Below, one piece after another: positions 1 through 6,765 of a DNA stretch of 7,514 nt. Made by a program: the position numbers and the translations under genes. This stretch comes from DAONLM01 sp035406685 (lineage in GTDB: Bacteria; Spirochaetota; GWE2-31-10; MWDO01): contig DAONLM010000151.1 in NCBI GenBank assembly GCA_035406685.1, positions 1-7,514 on the forward strand. Reading direction: 5' to 3'. Every line of letters begins with the position of its first letter. The stretch's first letter is position 1. Under the pieces are notes generated by a model that had not been told where the DNA came from, searched no databases, and was given only the letters and a program-made list of their open reading frames with translations.

Positions 1-165
1 GCTTATAATTTTGCAACAAATATTTTTCGACCAAGGGGATTTTTCTTTTTATATGGGAAATTTCTGTTTAATGCTAATTATTTCTTTATACCTATTTTTT
101 TAATTTAATATTATTTACAAAACTACTTTATGATTTTTCTTTATATTTTTTACCTTATTGCTCCT
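1..165. other. Left-edge stretch with no supported gene
   Basis: Very AT-rich sequence. Two plus-strand frames are open from the window edge, one to a TAA at 106-108 and one to a TAA at 101-103. Either could be the last ~35 codons of a gene lying to the left, but both translations are low-complexity and Phe/Ile/Leu-rich, and nothing chooses between them. No minus-strand frame looks coding. I see no convincing terminator hairpin here. Confidence 0.3.
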
Positions 166-194
166 TTGACAAATTTTATCTTTTTGGATATAAA
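166..194 (+). promoter_or_regulatory. Sigma-70-type promoter for the hisS unit
   Basis: TTGACA at 166-171 is a perfect -35 element. It is separated by exactly 17 bases from TATAAA at 189-194, a five-of-six match to the -10 consensus. Transcription should begin near 201, leaving a leader of about 90 nucleotides before hisS. The leader contains a 12-base perfect palindrome (TTTTAATTAAAA, 269-280) running into the ribosome binding site, but palindromes of A and T are common by chance at this composition. No T-box-like structure is evident. Confidence 0.75.
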
Positions 195-290
195 AAGAGA
201 GAAATGACTTACTTTCTCATACAAAAATTTAATAATATAATTCAATTTTAACAGTTGCTATTTCGATATTTTAATTAAAAGGACAAAGCA

Positions 291-1619
291 ATGATAGAAC
301 CAAAAGTATTAAAAGGATTTAGAGATACTCTACCAGAAATAATGATTATAAAAAAGGATCTTATAAAAAAACTCGAAAAAACATTTGAGAGTTTTGGATT
401 TTTGCCTATTGATACTCCAGCACTCGAATATACAGAAATACTTCTCGGGAAAGGTGGTGGTGAAACAGATAAACAGATATATCGTTTCAAAGATCATGGT
501 GGAAGAGATGTTGCATTAAGATATGATTTAACAGTTCCTCTTGCAAGATTTATTGCAGCAAATTATAATGATCTGGTATTCCCATTTAAGAGATATCATA
601 TTGCTCCGGTCTGGAGAGGCGAAAATACTCAAAAAGGTAGATATAGAGAGTTTTATCAGTGTGATTTTGATATACTTGGGGTTGATTCGATAAATTCTGA
701 TTTAGAAATTTTATTAGTCATAAAAAATGGCTTTGATAATCTAAATATTACCGATTATATTATAAATATAAATCATAGAAAATTATTAAATTCATTTTTA
801 GAAAAATTCGGATATTTAGAAAAGAGCACAGATATATTAAGAGTAATTGATAAGATTTATAAAATAGGCAAAGAAGAGGTATTAAAAGAATTGGTTGACA
901 ATGTTAAAATTCCTTTAAAAGATGGTGAAGGCATAATAGAATTTTTAAATATAGAAGAAGATAAAAAGATAGGCATACAGGGGGATAGTATATTTGAAAA
1001 ATTAGAAAAGATTATGCCATTATTAAATGAATCTGGCAAAAATGCAATAAAAGAGCTTGCCTTTATATTCAATAATCTAAAAGAATTAAATATATTACAA
1101 TATTTCGCATTTAATCCAGCAATAACAAGAGGGCTTGATTATTATACTGGAATTGTGTTTGAAAGTTTTATCTCAGATAGAATGGAATTTGGTTCAGTAT
1201 GCTCCGGTGGTAGATATGATAATCTTACTTCTCTTTATAGTAAAAATAGAGTCTCTGGAGTTGGAGCATCTTTTGGACTGGATAGATTACTTGCATTACT
1301 TGAGTCAAAGAATATCTTTTTGCCCAAAAAATCTATAACAGATGTTATTATTTTTTGTCTTGATGAGAATTTAACATCTTATTATCATAAAGCAGCAGAA
1401 ATCTTAAGAAAAAATAGTATAAATGTAGAGGTATTCTTTGAGCCAAAAAAGATAATAAATCAATTTAAATTTGCAGAAAAAAAAGATATCACTTATGTGA
1501 TGATTGCTGGGGAAATGGAAGCAAAAAAATCTACATTTAATATAAAAAATTTAAAGACTCAAGAAGAAAAAAAAGAATTGACAATAGAAGAAATTATTAG
1601 CATAATAAAAGGGAAATAA
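291..1619 (+). CDS. hisS: Histidine--tRNA ligase (HisRS)
   Basis: Class II aminoacyl-tRNA synthetase that charges tRNA-His with histidine using ATP in the cytoplasm. All diagnostic blocks are present. GFRDTLPE lies at the N-terminus (9-16). Motif 2 runs from R109 (RGENTQKGRYREF). The histidine-specific RGLDYYTG block starts at R280 and is followed by CSGGRYD at 304-310. Motif 3 is GVGASFGLDR at 323-332. The C-terminal anticodon-binding domain starts about residue 351. At 442 residues the protein has normal length. The ATG is preceded by AAAAGGA seven bases upstream. The wording is closest, from memory, to spirochaetal HisRS rather than the E. coli type. The gene is first in a two-gene unit and its TAA overlaps the next ATG. 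HisZ is unlikely because the catalytic blocks are intact. Confidence 0.97.
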   Translation: MIEPKVLKGFRDTLPEIMIIKKDLIKKLEKTFESFGFLPIDTPALEYTEILLGKGGGETDKQIYRFKDHGGRDVALRYDLTVPLARFIAANYNDLVFPFKRYHIAPVWRGENTQKGRYREFYQCDFDILGVDSINSDLEILLVIKNGFDNLNITDYIININHRKLLNSFLEKFGYLEKSTDILRVIDKIYKIGKEEVLKELVDNVKIPLKDGEGIIEFLNIEEDKKIGIQGDSIFEKLEKIMPLLNESGKNAIKELAFIFNNLKELNILQYFAFNPAITRGLDYYTGIVFESFISDRMEFGSVCSGGRYDNLTSLYSKNRVSGVGASFGLDRLLALLESKNIFLPKKSITDVIIFCLDENLTSYYHKAAEILRKNSINVEVFFEPKKIINQFKFAEKKDITYVMIAGEMEAKKSTFNIKNLKTQEEKKELTIEEIISIIKGK

Positions 1620-2467
1620 TGATTGTGGAAATTATTAAAGATATATTAGAACAATATAGAAATAGTATCTCCTTAGAAAAATTAGAGGAGATACTTGCAA
1701 GTAAGAATATCAAATCTCCCATTTATGAAATAATAAATCATTCAAGTCTTTTTTCTGTAAGTAACGGACTTGTATTTATAAAATCTTCATTGTTCGAACA
1801 AAAAGAGAGTTTTTTCTTAGAATTTGAGGATTATTTAAAGACAAAAGTACAAAATACTAAACTTTGCGATGACATAATAAATAACTTTAAATTTATCACA
1901 CCGGATATCTTTATAATAGAATGGATGAATGCGAGTCTTGAGAGAAAAATATATATATTTGATTTTCTTTATAATCTCATAATAAAACCTAAAAGAATAA
2001 AAGATAGATTAAAAAAATATTTTAATGATCTAATAGATTTTTACACACTTATAACAGCATATTCTTTAATATTCATAAAAATCGATGAAGAAAATATAGA
2101 TGAAAAAACAGTTCTATTTTTTAAAGAGATAGAAAAAGGAGAAAACATTTTAAAGAGTCATATTTTCAATCTTTTAACAATTCCAGATGTTATACAAACA
2201 AAAATAAATGAATGGGAAAAAGAATTTAAAGATATAAAAGTAAAAATTAATTTTATTCTCGAAGAATCATTTTATGAAGTTGTAAAATATTCCACTGCAC
2301 TACTCAAAAGAGTAATAAAAAAAGAGATAAATAATTTTGATATATCTCTCATTTTATCACGATATGACTTTAAGAGTTTTTATGACTGGATATTAATGAT
2401 TTCTGAAAAGAATAGTAACGATTTTTACAATAAACACAATCTTTTTGATGATTTAAAATATCTATAA
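1619..2467 (+). CDS. Hypothetical protein coupled to hisS, possible N-terminal winged helix
   Basis: I do not recognise the family. The protein has 282 residues, is rich in Lys, Ile, Phe and Glu, and has no signal peptide or clear membrane segment, so it is probably cytoplasmic. Residues about 1-56 read as two or three short helices followed by LFSVSNGLVFIKSS, a layout reminiscent of a winged-helix or HARE-HTH domain ending in a beta-wing; this is inference. The rest appears largely helical, with charged stretches around 118-140 and 200-220, and no catalytic motif is visible. The ATG overlaps the hisS TAA by one base (TAATG) and AAAAGGGA lies four bases upstream, so translation is probably coupled to hisS. 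Base composition matches the neighbours. The last six coding bases overlap the convergent tmk gene. Confidence 0.85.
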   Translation: MIVEIIKDILEQYRNSISLEKLEEILASKNIKSPIYEIINHSSLFSVSNGLVFIKSSLFEQKESFFLEFEDYLKTKVQNTKLCDDIINNFKFITPDIFIIEWMNASLERKIYIFDFLYNLIIKPKRIKDRLKKYFNDLIDFYTLITAYSLIFIKIDEENIDEKTVLFFKEIEKGENILKSHIFNLLTIPDVIQTKINEWEKEFKDIKVKINFILEESFYEVVKYSTALLKRVIKKEINNFDISLILSRYDFKSFYDWILMISEKNSNDFYNKHNLFDDLKYL

Positions 2468-3073
2468 GAGAGATTCTTTTTTCAATATCTCCATTTCTAT
2501 GTTTAGTATCTGTTCAATTCTCTGATTTCCATTAATTTCATAATATTTAAACCCTTCTTTTTTTAAAAAAGAGAATGCTTTTTTATAATTTTGTAATATT
2601 TTCTCCTGAAGAGACTCTTTTTCAAAAATCTCTTTTGTTGTTTCTCTCTGGTTTAATCTTCTTAAACACTCATCAATTGAGGTATTTAAGAAAAATACAA
2701 TCTGCGGCAAAAAGAAATCTTTATTTAGCTCAAAGACCTTTTCAAAAGATAAATTTAGACACTGATAAGCAAAAGAGGAAAAAAGATACCTATCACAAAT
2801 AACAATTTCGCCTCTATTACATCTTTCTACTATTCCATTATTTGAATAAAGATGCTCATTTCTATCAGCTGCAAAAAGATACGCTAAAGATGTATAATCA
2901 ACGGATATTTCATTTCTTAGAATTTTTCTAATAAATTTGCCTATATCATTATCTGTTGGCTCATAAGTAAAAAAAGAATTTTTTATATTTTTAGATAATA
3001 ATTTTGCCTGCGTGGAAGTACCAGAGCCATCCAGTCCTTCAATGACTATAAAATTTTTTAAAATATTCATCAT
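2462..3073 (-). CDS. tmk: Thymidylate kinase (dTMP kinase) with lysine-less P-loop
   Basis: Phosphorylates dTMP to dTDP with ATP, an essential step of dTTP synthesis in the cytoplasm. The 203-residue length is typical. The P-loop is GLDGSGTSTQ at 13-22, EPT is at 38-40, AADR at 68-71 and CDRYLFSSFAYQ at 93-104 is the family signature. A LID-like segment with Arg and Lys lies around 138-153. The odd point is T19, read from codon ACT, where the Walker A lysine is expected. I recall the same kind of replacement in treponemal enzymes, so the protein is probably functional and lineage-typical. The start is only six bases after the upstream stop. A weak AGAG/GAG ribosome binding site lies inside the end of the upstream gene, suggesting translational coupling. 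An immediately following in-frame ATG is an alternative start. Confidence 0.93.
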   Translation of the reverse strand: MMNILKNFIVIEGLDGSGTSTQAKLLSKNIKNSFFTYEPTDNDIGKFIRKILRNEISVDYTSLAYLFAADRNEHLYSNNGIVERCNRGEIVICDRYLFSSFAYQCLNLSFEKVFELNKDFFLPQIVFFLNTSIDECLRRLNQRETTKEIFEKESLQEKILQNYKKAFSFLKKEGFKYYEINGNQRIEQILNIEMEILKKESLL

Positions 3074-3079
3074 AAATTC

Positions 3080-3349
3080 TTACTCTAACTCCAGTAACAT
3101 TGGGCAGATTGTCCCATCATCCGAAATGCAGATATCAAAACCAGCTGGTCTTGTTATATTACTCTTTATACAGGGCTTATTTTGCGAAAAATGAATACAG
3201 ATATATCTTTTACCTTCAGAATATATATATTCCTCTCTTTTAAAAGAAGAGAAAACCTTTTTTTCTGAAGATTTATCTTTAATTTCTTGTTCTATTTTAG
3301 TAAGTCGAGACTCAAAGTTTGAAAATTCGTCAATTAAGTCTATATCCAT
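3080..3349 (-). CDS. Small hypothetical protein with four cysteines
   Basis: I do not recognise this 89-residue protein. Residues about 1-32 are charged and heptad-like, probably a short coiled coil. Residues about 40-89 look beta-rich and carry C51, C60, C74 and C82, with H53 near the first. That set could bind a metal or act in redox, but the spacing (8, 13 and 7 residues between cysteines) is not a classic zinc-ribbon pattern. There is no signal peptide. A GAGGG ribosome binding site lies six bases before the ATG, which makes the start credible. The gene sits 73 bases after moxR and six bases before tmk on the same strand, so it is probably cotranscribed with both. It is small, but its ribosome binding site, tight packing and non-random residue pattern support a real gene. 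Confidence 0.75.
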   Translation of the reverse strand: MDIDLIDEFSNFESRLTKIEQEIKDKSSEKKVFSSFKREEYIYSEGKRYICIHFSQNKPCIKSNITRPAGFDICISDDGTICPMLLELE

Positions 3350-3422
3350 ACATATCCCTCTTTATAATAAAAAATTTTTATTTTATTACACTTTTTATTT
3401 TTTTTCATAAAAGACTTATTTT

Positions 3423-4367
3423 TTAAAATTTTCTTATAATCTTTCTTACCTCTTCTCTTGTTATTCTTGAGATTAATTCTTTTGGCTTTATTTGAGGATT
3501 TATTACCATTAATCTATGTGCCCATACATCCTCTGCAAGATCTATAAGGTCCTGATCTGTTACAAAGTCTCTTTTGTTTAAATATGCATTTGCCTTTAAC
3601 ATATCTATCATCATTAAGCCAGACCTTGTTGAAAGTCCCAATCTTATGTCTTTTGTCTCCCTTGTTCTCTGACAAATTTTAGCAATAGCAATATGAATTT
3701 TTTCATTTACCTCAATTTCTTTTATTTTTTTTCTAATCTCTAAAATTTCTTTTTCAGAAATTACTGGTTTAAGAATTGAAAATCTATCCTCTGATTTCCC
3801 TAATTGAAAAATATTTATCTCATTTTCGAGGTCCGGGTAACCAATAGAGAGGCAACAGGAAAATCTATCGAGTTGAGCTGCTGGAAGAGGGTATGTCCCT
3901 TCTGATTCAACTGGATTCTGCGTGGCAATTACAAAAAAGATCTCTGGCAATTGATATGTCTTTATCCCAATGGTAACCTGTTTTTCTGCCATTGCTTGGA
4001 GTAAAGCAGATTGCACTTTTGGGGTTGTCCTATTAAGTTCATCGGCAAGTAAAATATCAGTAAAAACAGGCCCTGGTTTAAATACAAAGTCTTTTTTTTC
4101 TGGATCATATACATCCACACCAGTTATATCATAAGGGAGAAGATCCGGAGTACCCTGAATTCTTGAGAATTTTATCAACTGTCCATCATCTTTATATATC
4201 ATTTTAGACAGAGATTTTGAGACAATTGTCTTACCAACACCAGGGACATCTTCGAGTAAAATATTACCACCAACAAGAAGAGTTGCAACAATTTTTTTTG
4301 TCTTATCTTTTTTCCCTATTAAAATAAGATCCAGTTGTTCCAGTAATTTAATGACAGATTCTTCCAT
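3423..4367 (-). CDS. MoxR-family AAA+ ATPase
   Basis: A 314-residue AAA+ protein of the MoxR branch. These ATPases act as chaperone-like remodellers, often helping to mature metal-containing or von Willebrand A-domain complexes. Walker A is VPGVGKT at 41-47 with K46. Walker B is ILLADE at 105-110 with D109 and E110. Sensor 1 is ATQNP at 148-152, followed by QLDRF (165-169) with the putative arginine finger R168. Sensor 2 is STRSG at 246-250. The helical lid domain fills the C-terminus. All catalytic residues are present and the length is typical. AGAGG lies five bases before the ATG. The gene starts 22 bases after the signalling gene, suggesting one transcript. The DUF58 and VWA genes that commonly follow moxR are absent here, so the client is unknown. 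Confidence 0.95.
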   Translation of the reverse strand: MEESVIKLLEQLDLILIGKKDKTKKIVATLLVGGNILLEDVPGVGKTIVSKSLSKMIYKDDGQLIKFSRIQGTPDLLPYDITGVDVYDPEKKDFVFKPGPVFTDILLADELNRTTPKVQSALLQAMAEKQVTIGIKTYQLPEIFFVIATQNPVESEGTYPLPAAQLDRFSCCLSIGYPDLENEINIFQLGKSEDRFSILKPVISEKEILEIRKKIKEIEVNEKIHIAIAKICQRTRETKDIRLGLSTRSGLMMIDMLKANAYLNKRDFVTDQDLIDLAEDVWAHRLMVINPQIKPKELISRITREEVRKIIRKF

Positions 4368-4389
4368 TTTAACCTCTATAATATAAATA

Positions 4390-5685
4390 TTAGATTATAT
4401 TTTTATTATTTCTCTCAAGCCTTTTTGCCAGAAGTCTTGCAAGAAATAGCCCATAATGAGGGTATTTTTTTATAATATTTACAAAAGATTTTTTTGAAAT
4501 TTCTATTAATTTACCATCTGTTTTAGCAATTACATCTGCAACCCTTTTATTATTTAATAAGAATGACATCTCCCCTAAAAATACATCACTCGGATTAAGT
4601 TCAGCAATTTTTTTACCGTTTAAGACTACCTCATATATCCCATTTACTATATAATAAAGACAATTTGATCTTTCCCCCTGTTTTAATACTTTATCATCGG
4701 CTTTAACAATAATCTCTCTTTGTTGAGAAAATCCTTCTGGAATCATCTTTTTATCTTTATCTGTTTTTACGACAATTGTAACCTCATTTCCAATATCATT
4801 ATATTTTAAAGAATCGACATACATCTGTGTCATAAATATACCACGACCATGCATTTTCCATAAATCCTGTTCAGAATCTGGATTATAAATTCTCTTTTTA
4901 TAATCAAATCCTTTACCACAGTCTCTTATTACAAATTTTAGTTCTTCATCCGTAAAAGTATAGTCAAGATAAACTTTTCTTTTTGCAATTTCTGGATTCT
5001 GATTTTTTAATCTTATTAATTCATTAATATCTCCCTTTTCTTCAAGATATTTAGTCTTCTCTTCATAATTTATTTCACAGTTTCCATGTTCTATTCCATT
5101 CATAATTAATTCTGTTAATGCGATTCGTAAGGTATTTTCTTTATTTGGATTGATGTATCTTTCTGTCACAAGTGTAGAGGTAAGAATATTAACATAGGAA
5201 GATACCATAGAAGGATCATTGTCTATTACAAAAGAGCCGGATCTTTTTTCTAAAATCTTTTGAGCAATATCCTTTTGCACTAAAACCTGCTTATTTGTTA
5301 AAACTATTTCAAGAATTTTTGATAAATAGTAATCTATTTCATATTTATCTATAAAAGAGAGAATATTCAGCTTATTAAATTCTTTTATAAGATCTTCATA
5401 TTTTTTTCTATCAAGAATTAGAAGAATACCAGTAGAATGAAACCACGGATCATTATTAATCAATTTTAAAAGGTCAGAACAGTCCATTTTTTCATCATTC
5501 ATATTAAATATAAGATATTCTGGAAATTCATAACTTATAAAATCATAAGCACTTGCTTTACTCTTAAGATGAACCAATGAAACAGTATCTATATTTTTAT
5601 TATTGCTATATAGACTCTTAATTGTGGTTAAAACTTTTTGAACAAGATTATTATCAGATGTTATAATACCTATTTGAATACTCAC
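4390..5685 (-). CDS. Signalling fusion: degenerate receiver, RsbW-like ATPase, cNMP-binding domain
   Basis: A 431-residue cytoplasmic regulator with three domains. Residues 1-130 resemble a response-regulator receiver: D11 is kept and K114 sits at the conserved-lysine position, but N61 replaces the phospho-acceptor Asp. Residues about 155-308 form a GHKL ATPase of the RsbW/SpoIIAB type, with N-box ELIMNGIEHGN (192-202), DCGKG (255-259), HGRG (279-282) and GNEV (299-302). A charged helical insert at about 203-238 separates the first two boxes. Residues about 325-431 form a cyclic-nucleotide-binding barrel; GE at 371-372 and R381 match the phosphate-binding cassette. Such proteins typically phosphorylate STAS anti-sigma antagonists, but no partner is visible. 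The start is GTG, with AAGAGG eight bases upstream. It is the first gene after its own promoter, with moxR 22 bases downstream. Confidence 0.92.
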   Translation of the reverse strand: MSIQIGIITSDNNLVQKVLTTIKSLYSNNKNIDTVSLVHLKSKASAYDFISYEFPEYLIFNMNDEKMDCSDLLKLINNDPWFHSTGILLILDRKKYEDLIKEFNKLNILSFIDKYEIDYYLSKILEIVLTNKQVLVQKDIAQKILEKRSGSFVIDNDPSMVSSYVNILTSTLVTERYINPNKENTLRIALTELIMNGIEHGNCEINYEEKTKYLEEKGDINELIRLKNQNPEIAKRKVYLDYTFTDEELKFVIRDCGKGFDYKKRIYNPDSEQDLWKMHGRGIFMTQMYVDSLKYNDIGNEVTIVVKTDKDKKMIPEGFSQQREIIVKADDKVLKQGERSNCLYYIVNGIYEVVLNGKKIAELNPSDVFLGEMSFLLNNKRVADVIAKTDGKLIEISKKSFVNIIKKYPHYGLFLARLLAKRLERNNKNII

Positions 5686-5729
5686 ACTTTTTACCTCTTA
5701 AATGGAGACTGTAAAAAATTCTTACTATA

Positions 5730-5758
5730 ATTATATAACAATAATCCAGAAAATTCAA
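5730..5758 (-). promoter_or_regulatory. Promoter for the signalling-moxR-tmk cluster
   Basis: Read on the minus strand, TTGAAT (5758-5753) and a perfect TATAAT (5735-5730) are separated by 17 bases. Transcription should begin near 5723, giving a leader of about 38 nucleotides before the GTG start at 5685. It lies in the 83-base gap after the SurA-like gene and is the only strong promoter I see for the four downstream genes. Confidence 0.72.
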
Positions 5759-5768
5759 ATAATAATTT

Positions 5769-6626
5769 TTATTTATTTGATTTGAAATTAATCATTTTTA
5801 TTACTTTATATTTTTCTGTTAATTTAGTTAAAATTCTTTCTACATTCTTTGGATCATCAGAAAATTCATAATCATAATTCATAAATATGTAAAAACCATC
5901 TTTACCTTCCAGTAAAATAGGAGAAAAAAGACCAGATCTTAAAAGTTTATCAAATTCTTTTTTAGAAAAAGTTTTTTTATATTTTTCATAATTAACAACT
6001 CCTATATCCCCTTTATTCTTCTTACTAAATTGATCCTCACTATACTTTTCAACAAAATATTCAAAGGGGATATCCCCCTTCATAATTTCATATACTATTG
6101 AGACTACCTTCTCTTTAAGTTCATTCTTTTCTTTTTTATTTTTATCTTTATTAGAAAAATAAATCATATAACTCTTATAAGATGAGATTTCACCCTTTTC
6201 TGCTAAATACTTAACTTTATAAAGATTGTAAGTGGATTTTATAATAAAATCATCAAGATTATAATAAGGATCATTAATATTAAAATAGAGTTGAATTGCT
6301 TCTTCATTTTCAAGAGATATACTTCTATCTGAAAAAAATTTATAAGTATAAAAACTAAGAGCGGATTCAGAAATATTTATTCCTTCATTTTCACATGCTG
6401 TCTTAAACAGTAGATCCATTATCATAATATTAAGAATATTACTTACACTATTTTCATCCCATACTTTAATAGATTTATACCCTAAGGAATAGATCTTAAA
6501 ATCAAGTAAAGTTATATTAATATCTCCTACTCTTACAAGAACAGCATCATCACTTAAATCAAAAAGATTAAAAGAATAGAGATTTATACATATAAATAAG
6601 AATATAATACCACTATATTTTCTCAA
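5769..6626 (-). CDS. SurA/PpiC-like exported parvulin-fold protein
   Basis: Probably a periplasmic folding factor related to SurA, PrsA or PpiD. Residues 1-19 look like a signal peptide, with a short basic start and the hydrophobic run IIFLFICI. A SurA-like helical region spans about 27-145. Residues about 150-255 match a parvulin rotamase layout, with MKGDIPFEYFVEKYSED (182-198), KGDIGVV (205-211) and SGLFSPILLEGKDGFYIF (231-248). The two histidines usual in active parvulins are not seen (SYMIYFS and GFYIF stand where HI-type motifs are expected), so a chaperone role without isomerase activity is likely. The start is TTG, supported by a strong GGAGGT five bases upstream and by the signal peptide. 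Cys13 has a poor lipobox (Ile at -1), so a lipoprotein is unlikely but not excluded. Confidence 0.85.
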   Translation of the reverse strand: MRKYSGIIFLFICINLYSFNLFDLSDDAVLVRVGDINITLLDFKIYSLGYKSIKVWDENSVSNILNIMIMDLLFKTACENEGINISESALSFYTYKFFSDRSISLENEEAIQLYFNINDPYYNLDDFIIKSTYNLYKVKYLAEKGEISSYKSYMIYFSNKDKNKKEKNELKEKVVSIVYEIMKGDIPFEYFVEKYSEDQFSKKNKGDIGVVNYEKYKKTFSKKEFDKLLRSGLFSPILLEGKDGFYIFMNYDYEFSDDPKNVERILTKLTEKYKVIKMINFKSNK

Positions 6627-6631
6627 GTTTT

Positions 6632-6637
6632 ACCTCC
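6632..6637 (-). promoter_or_regulatory. Strong ribosome binding site fixing a TTG start
   Basis: GGAGGT on the minus strand lies five bases before TTG at 6626-6624. No in-frame ATG occurs until about residue 68, which would remove the signal peptide and much of the N-terminal domain, so the TTG start is well supported. Confidence 0.8.
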
Positions 6638-6640
6638 GAC

Positions 6641-6658
6641 TATAGTATATATAGTATA
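6641..6658. repeat. Two tandem copies of a 9-base unit at the SurA-like promoter
   Basis: TATAGTATA occurs twice head to tail (6641-6649 and 6650-6658), overlapping the -10 region and start point of the promoter. On the minus strand this places TATACT twice, nine bases apart. It may be a regulator site, a doubled -10 element, or a chance AT repeat. Confidence 0.5.
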
Positions 6659-6683
6659 TATTGAAAATTTCCAGTTTTGTCAA
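6655..6683 (-). promoter_or_regulatory. Promoter for the SurA-like gene
   Basis: On the minus strand a perfect TTGACA (6683-6678) is followed after 17 bases by TATATA (6660-6655). A TATACT with a 19-base spacer (6658-6653) is a second -10 candidate. The resulting leader would be roughly 20 bases and contains the GGAGGT at 6637-6632. Confidence 0.68.
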
Positions 6684-6722
6684 AAAAAGTTAATTTAAAT
6701 AAGAATTTTCAACTTACTCTTT

Positions 6723-6738
6723 CTTTATATTTATAAAG
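6723..6738. repeat. Short inverted repeat between the GNAT and SurA-like genes
   Basis: CTTTATATTTATAAAG is a perfect inverted repeat with seven-base arms around TT. It lies 28 bases beyond the GNAT stop codon. No T-run follows on the minus strand, so it is not a standard terminator. Its role, if any, is unknown and chance occurrence is plausible. Confidence 0.35.
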
Positions 6739-6765
6739 TAAACTAAAAATTTTAAAAAATCATTT

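Noticed and set aside
202..290. T-box or other riboswitch in the hisS leader
   Set aside because: The leader is only about 90 bases, has no T-box-like conserved sequence and no terminator/antiterminator pair.
275..490. Minus-strand 71-codon open frame
   Set aside because: It lies opposite the 5' end of hisS, is Ser/Phe/Ile-rich and is explained as an antisense shadow of a confidently identified gene.
857..1072. Minus-strand 71-codon open frame
   Set aside because: It lies entirely inside hisS and has the low-complexity Ser/Phe/Ile composition of an antisense shadow.
1135..1338. Plus-strand 67-codon frame
   Set aside because: It is out of frame within the conserved catalytic region of hisS.
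2575..2802. Plus-strand 75-codon frame
   Set aside because: It is antisense to conserved tmk coding sequence and has no ribosome binding site.
3012..3194. Plus-strand 60-codon frame
   Set aside because: It lies antisense across the tmk start and the 89-residue gene and has no supporting signal.
3366..3413. A/T inverted repeats in the moxR to 89-residue-protein gap as a terminator or promoter
   Set aside because: The pairing is made almost only of A and T, no T-run follows a stable stem, and the -10-like strings lack a matching -35. Such matches are expected by chance here.
5769..6626. Lipoprotein call for the SurA-like protein based on Cys13
   Set aside because: The preceding residues give a poor lipobox with Ile at -1 and a very short signal segment. 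A type I signal peptide fits better.
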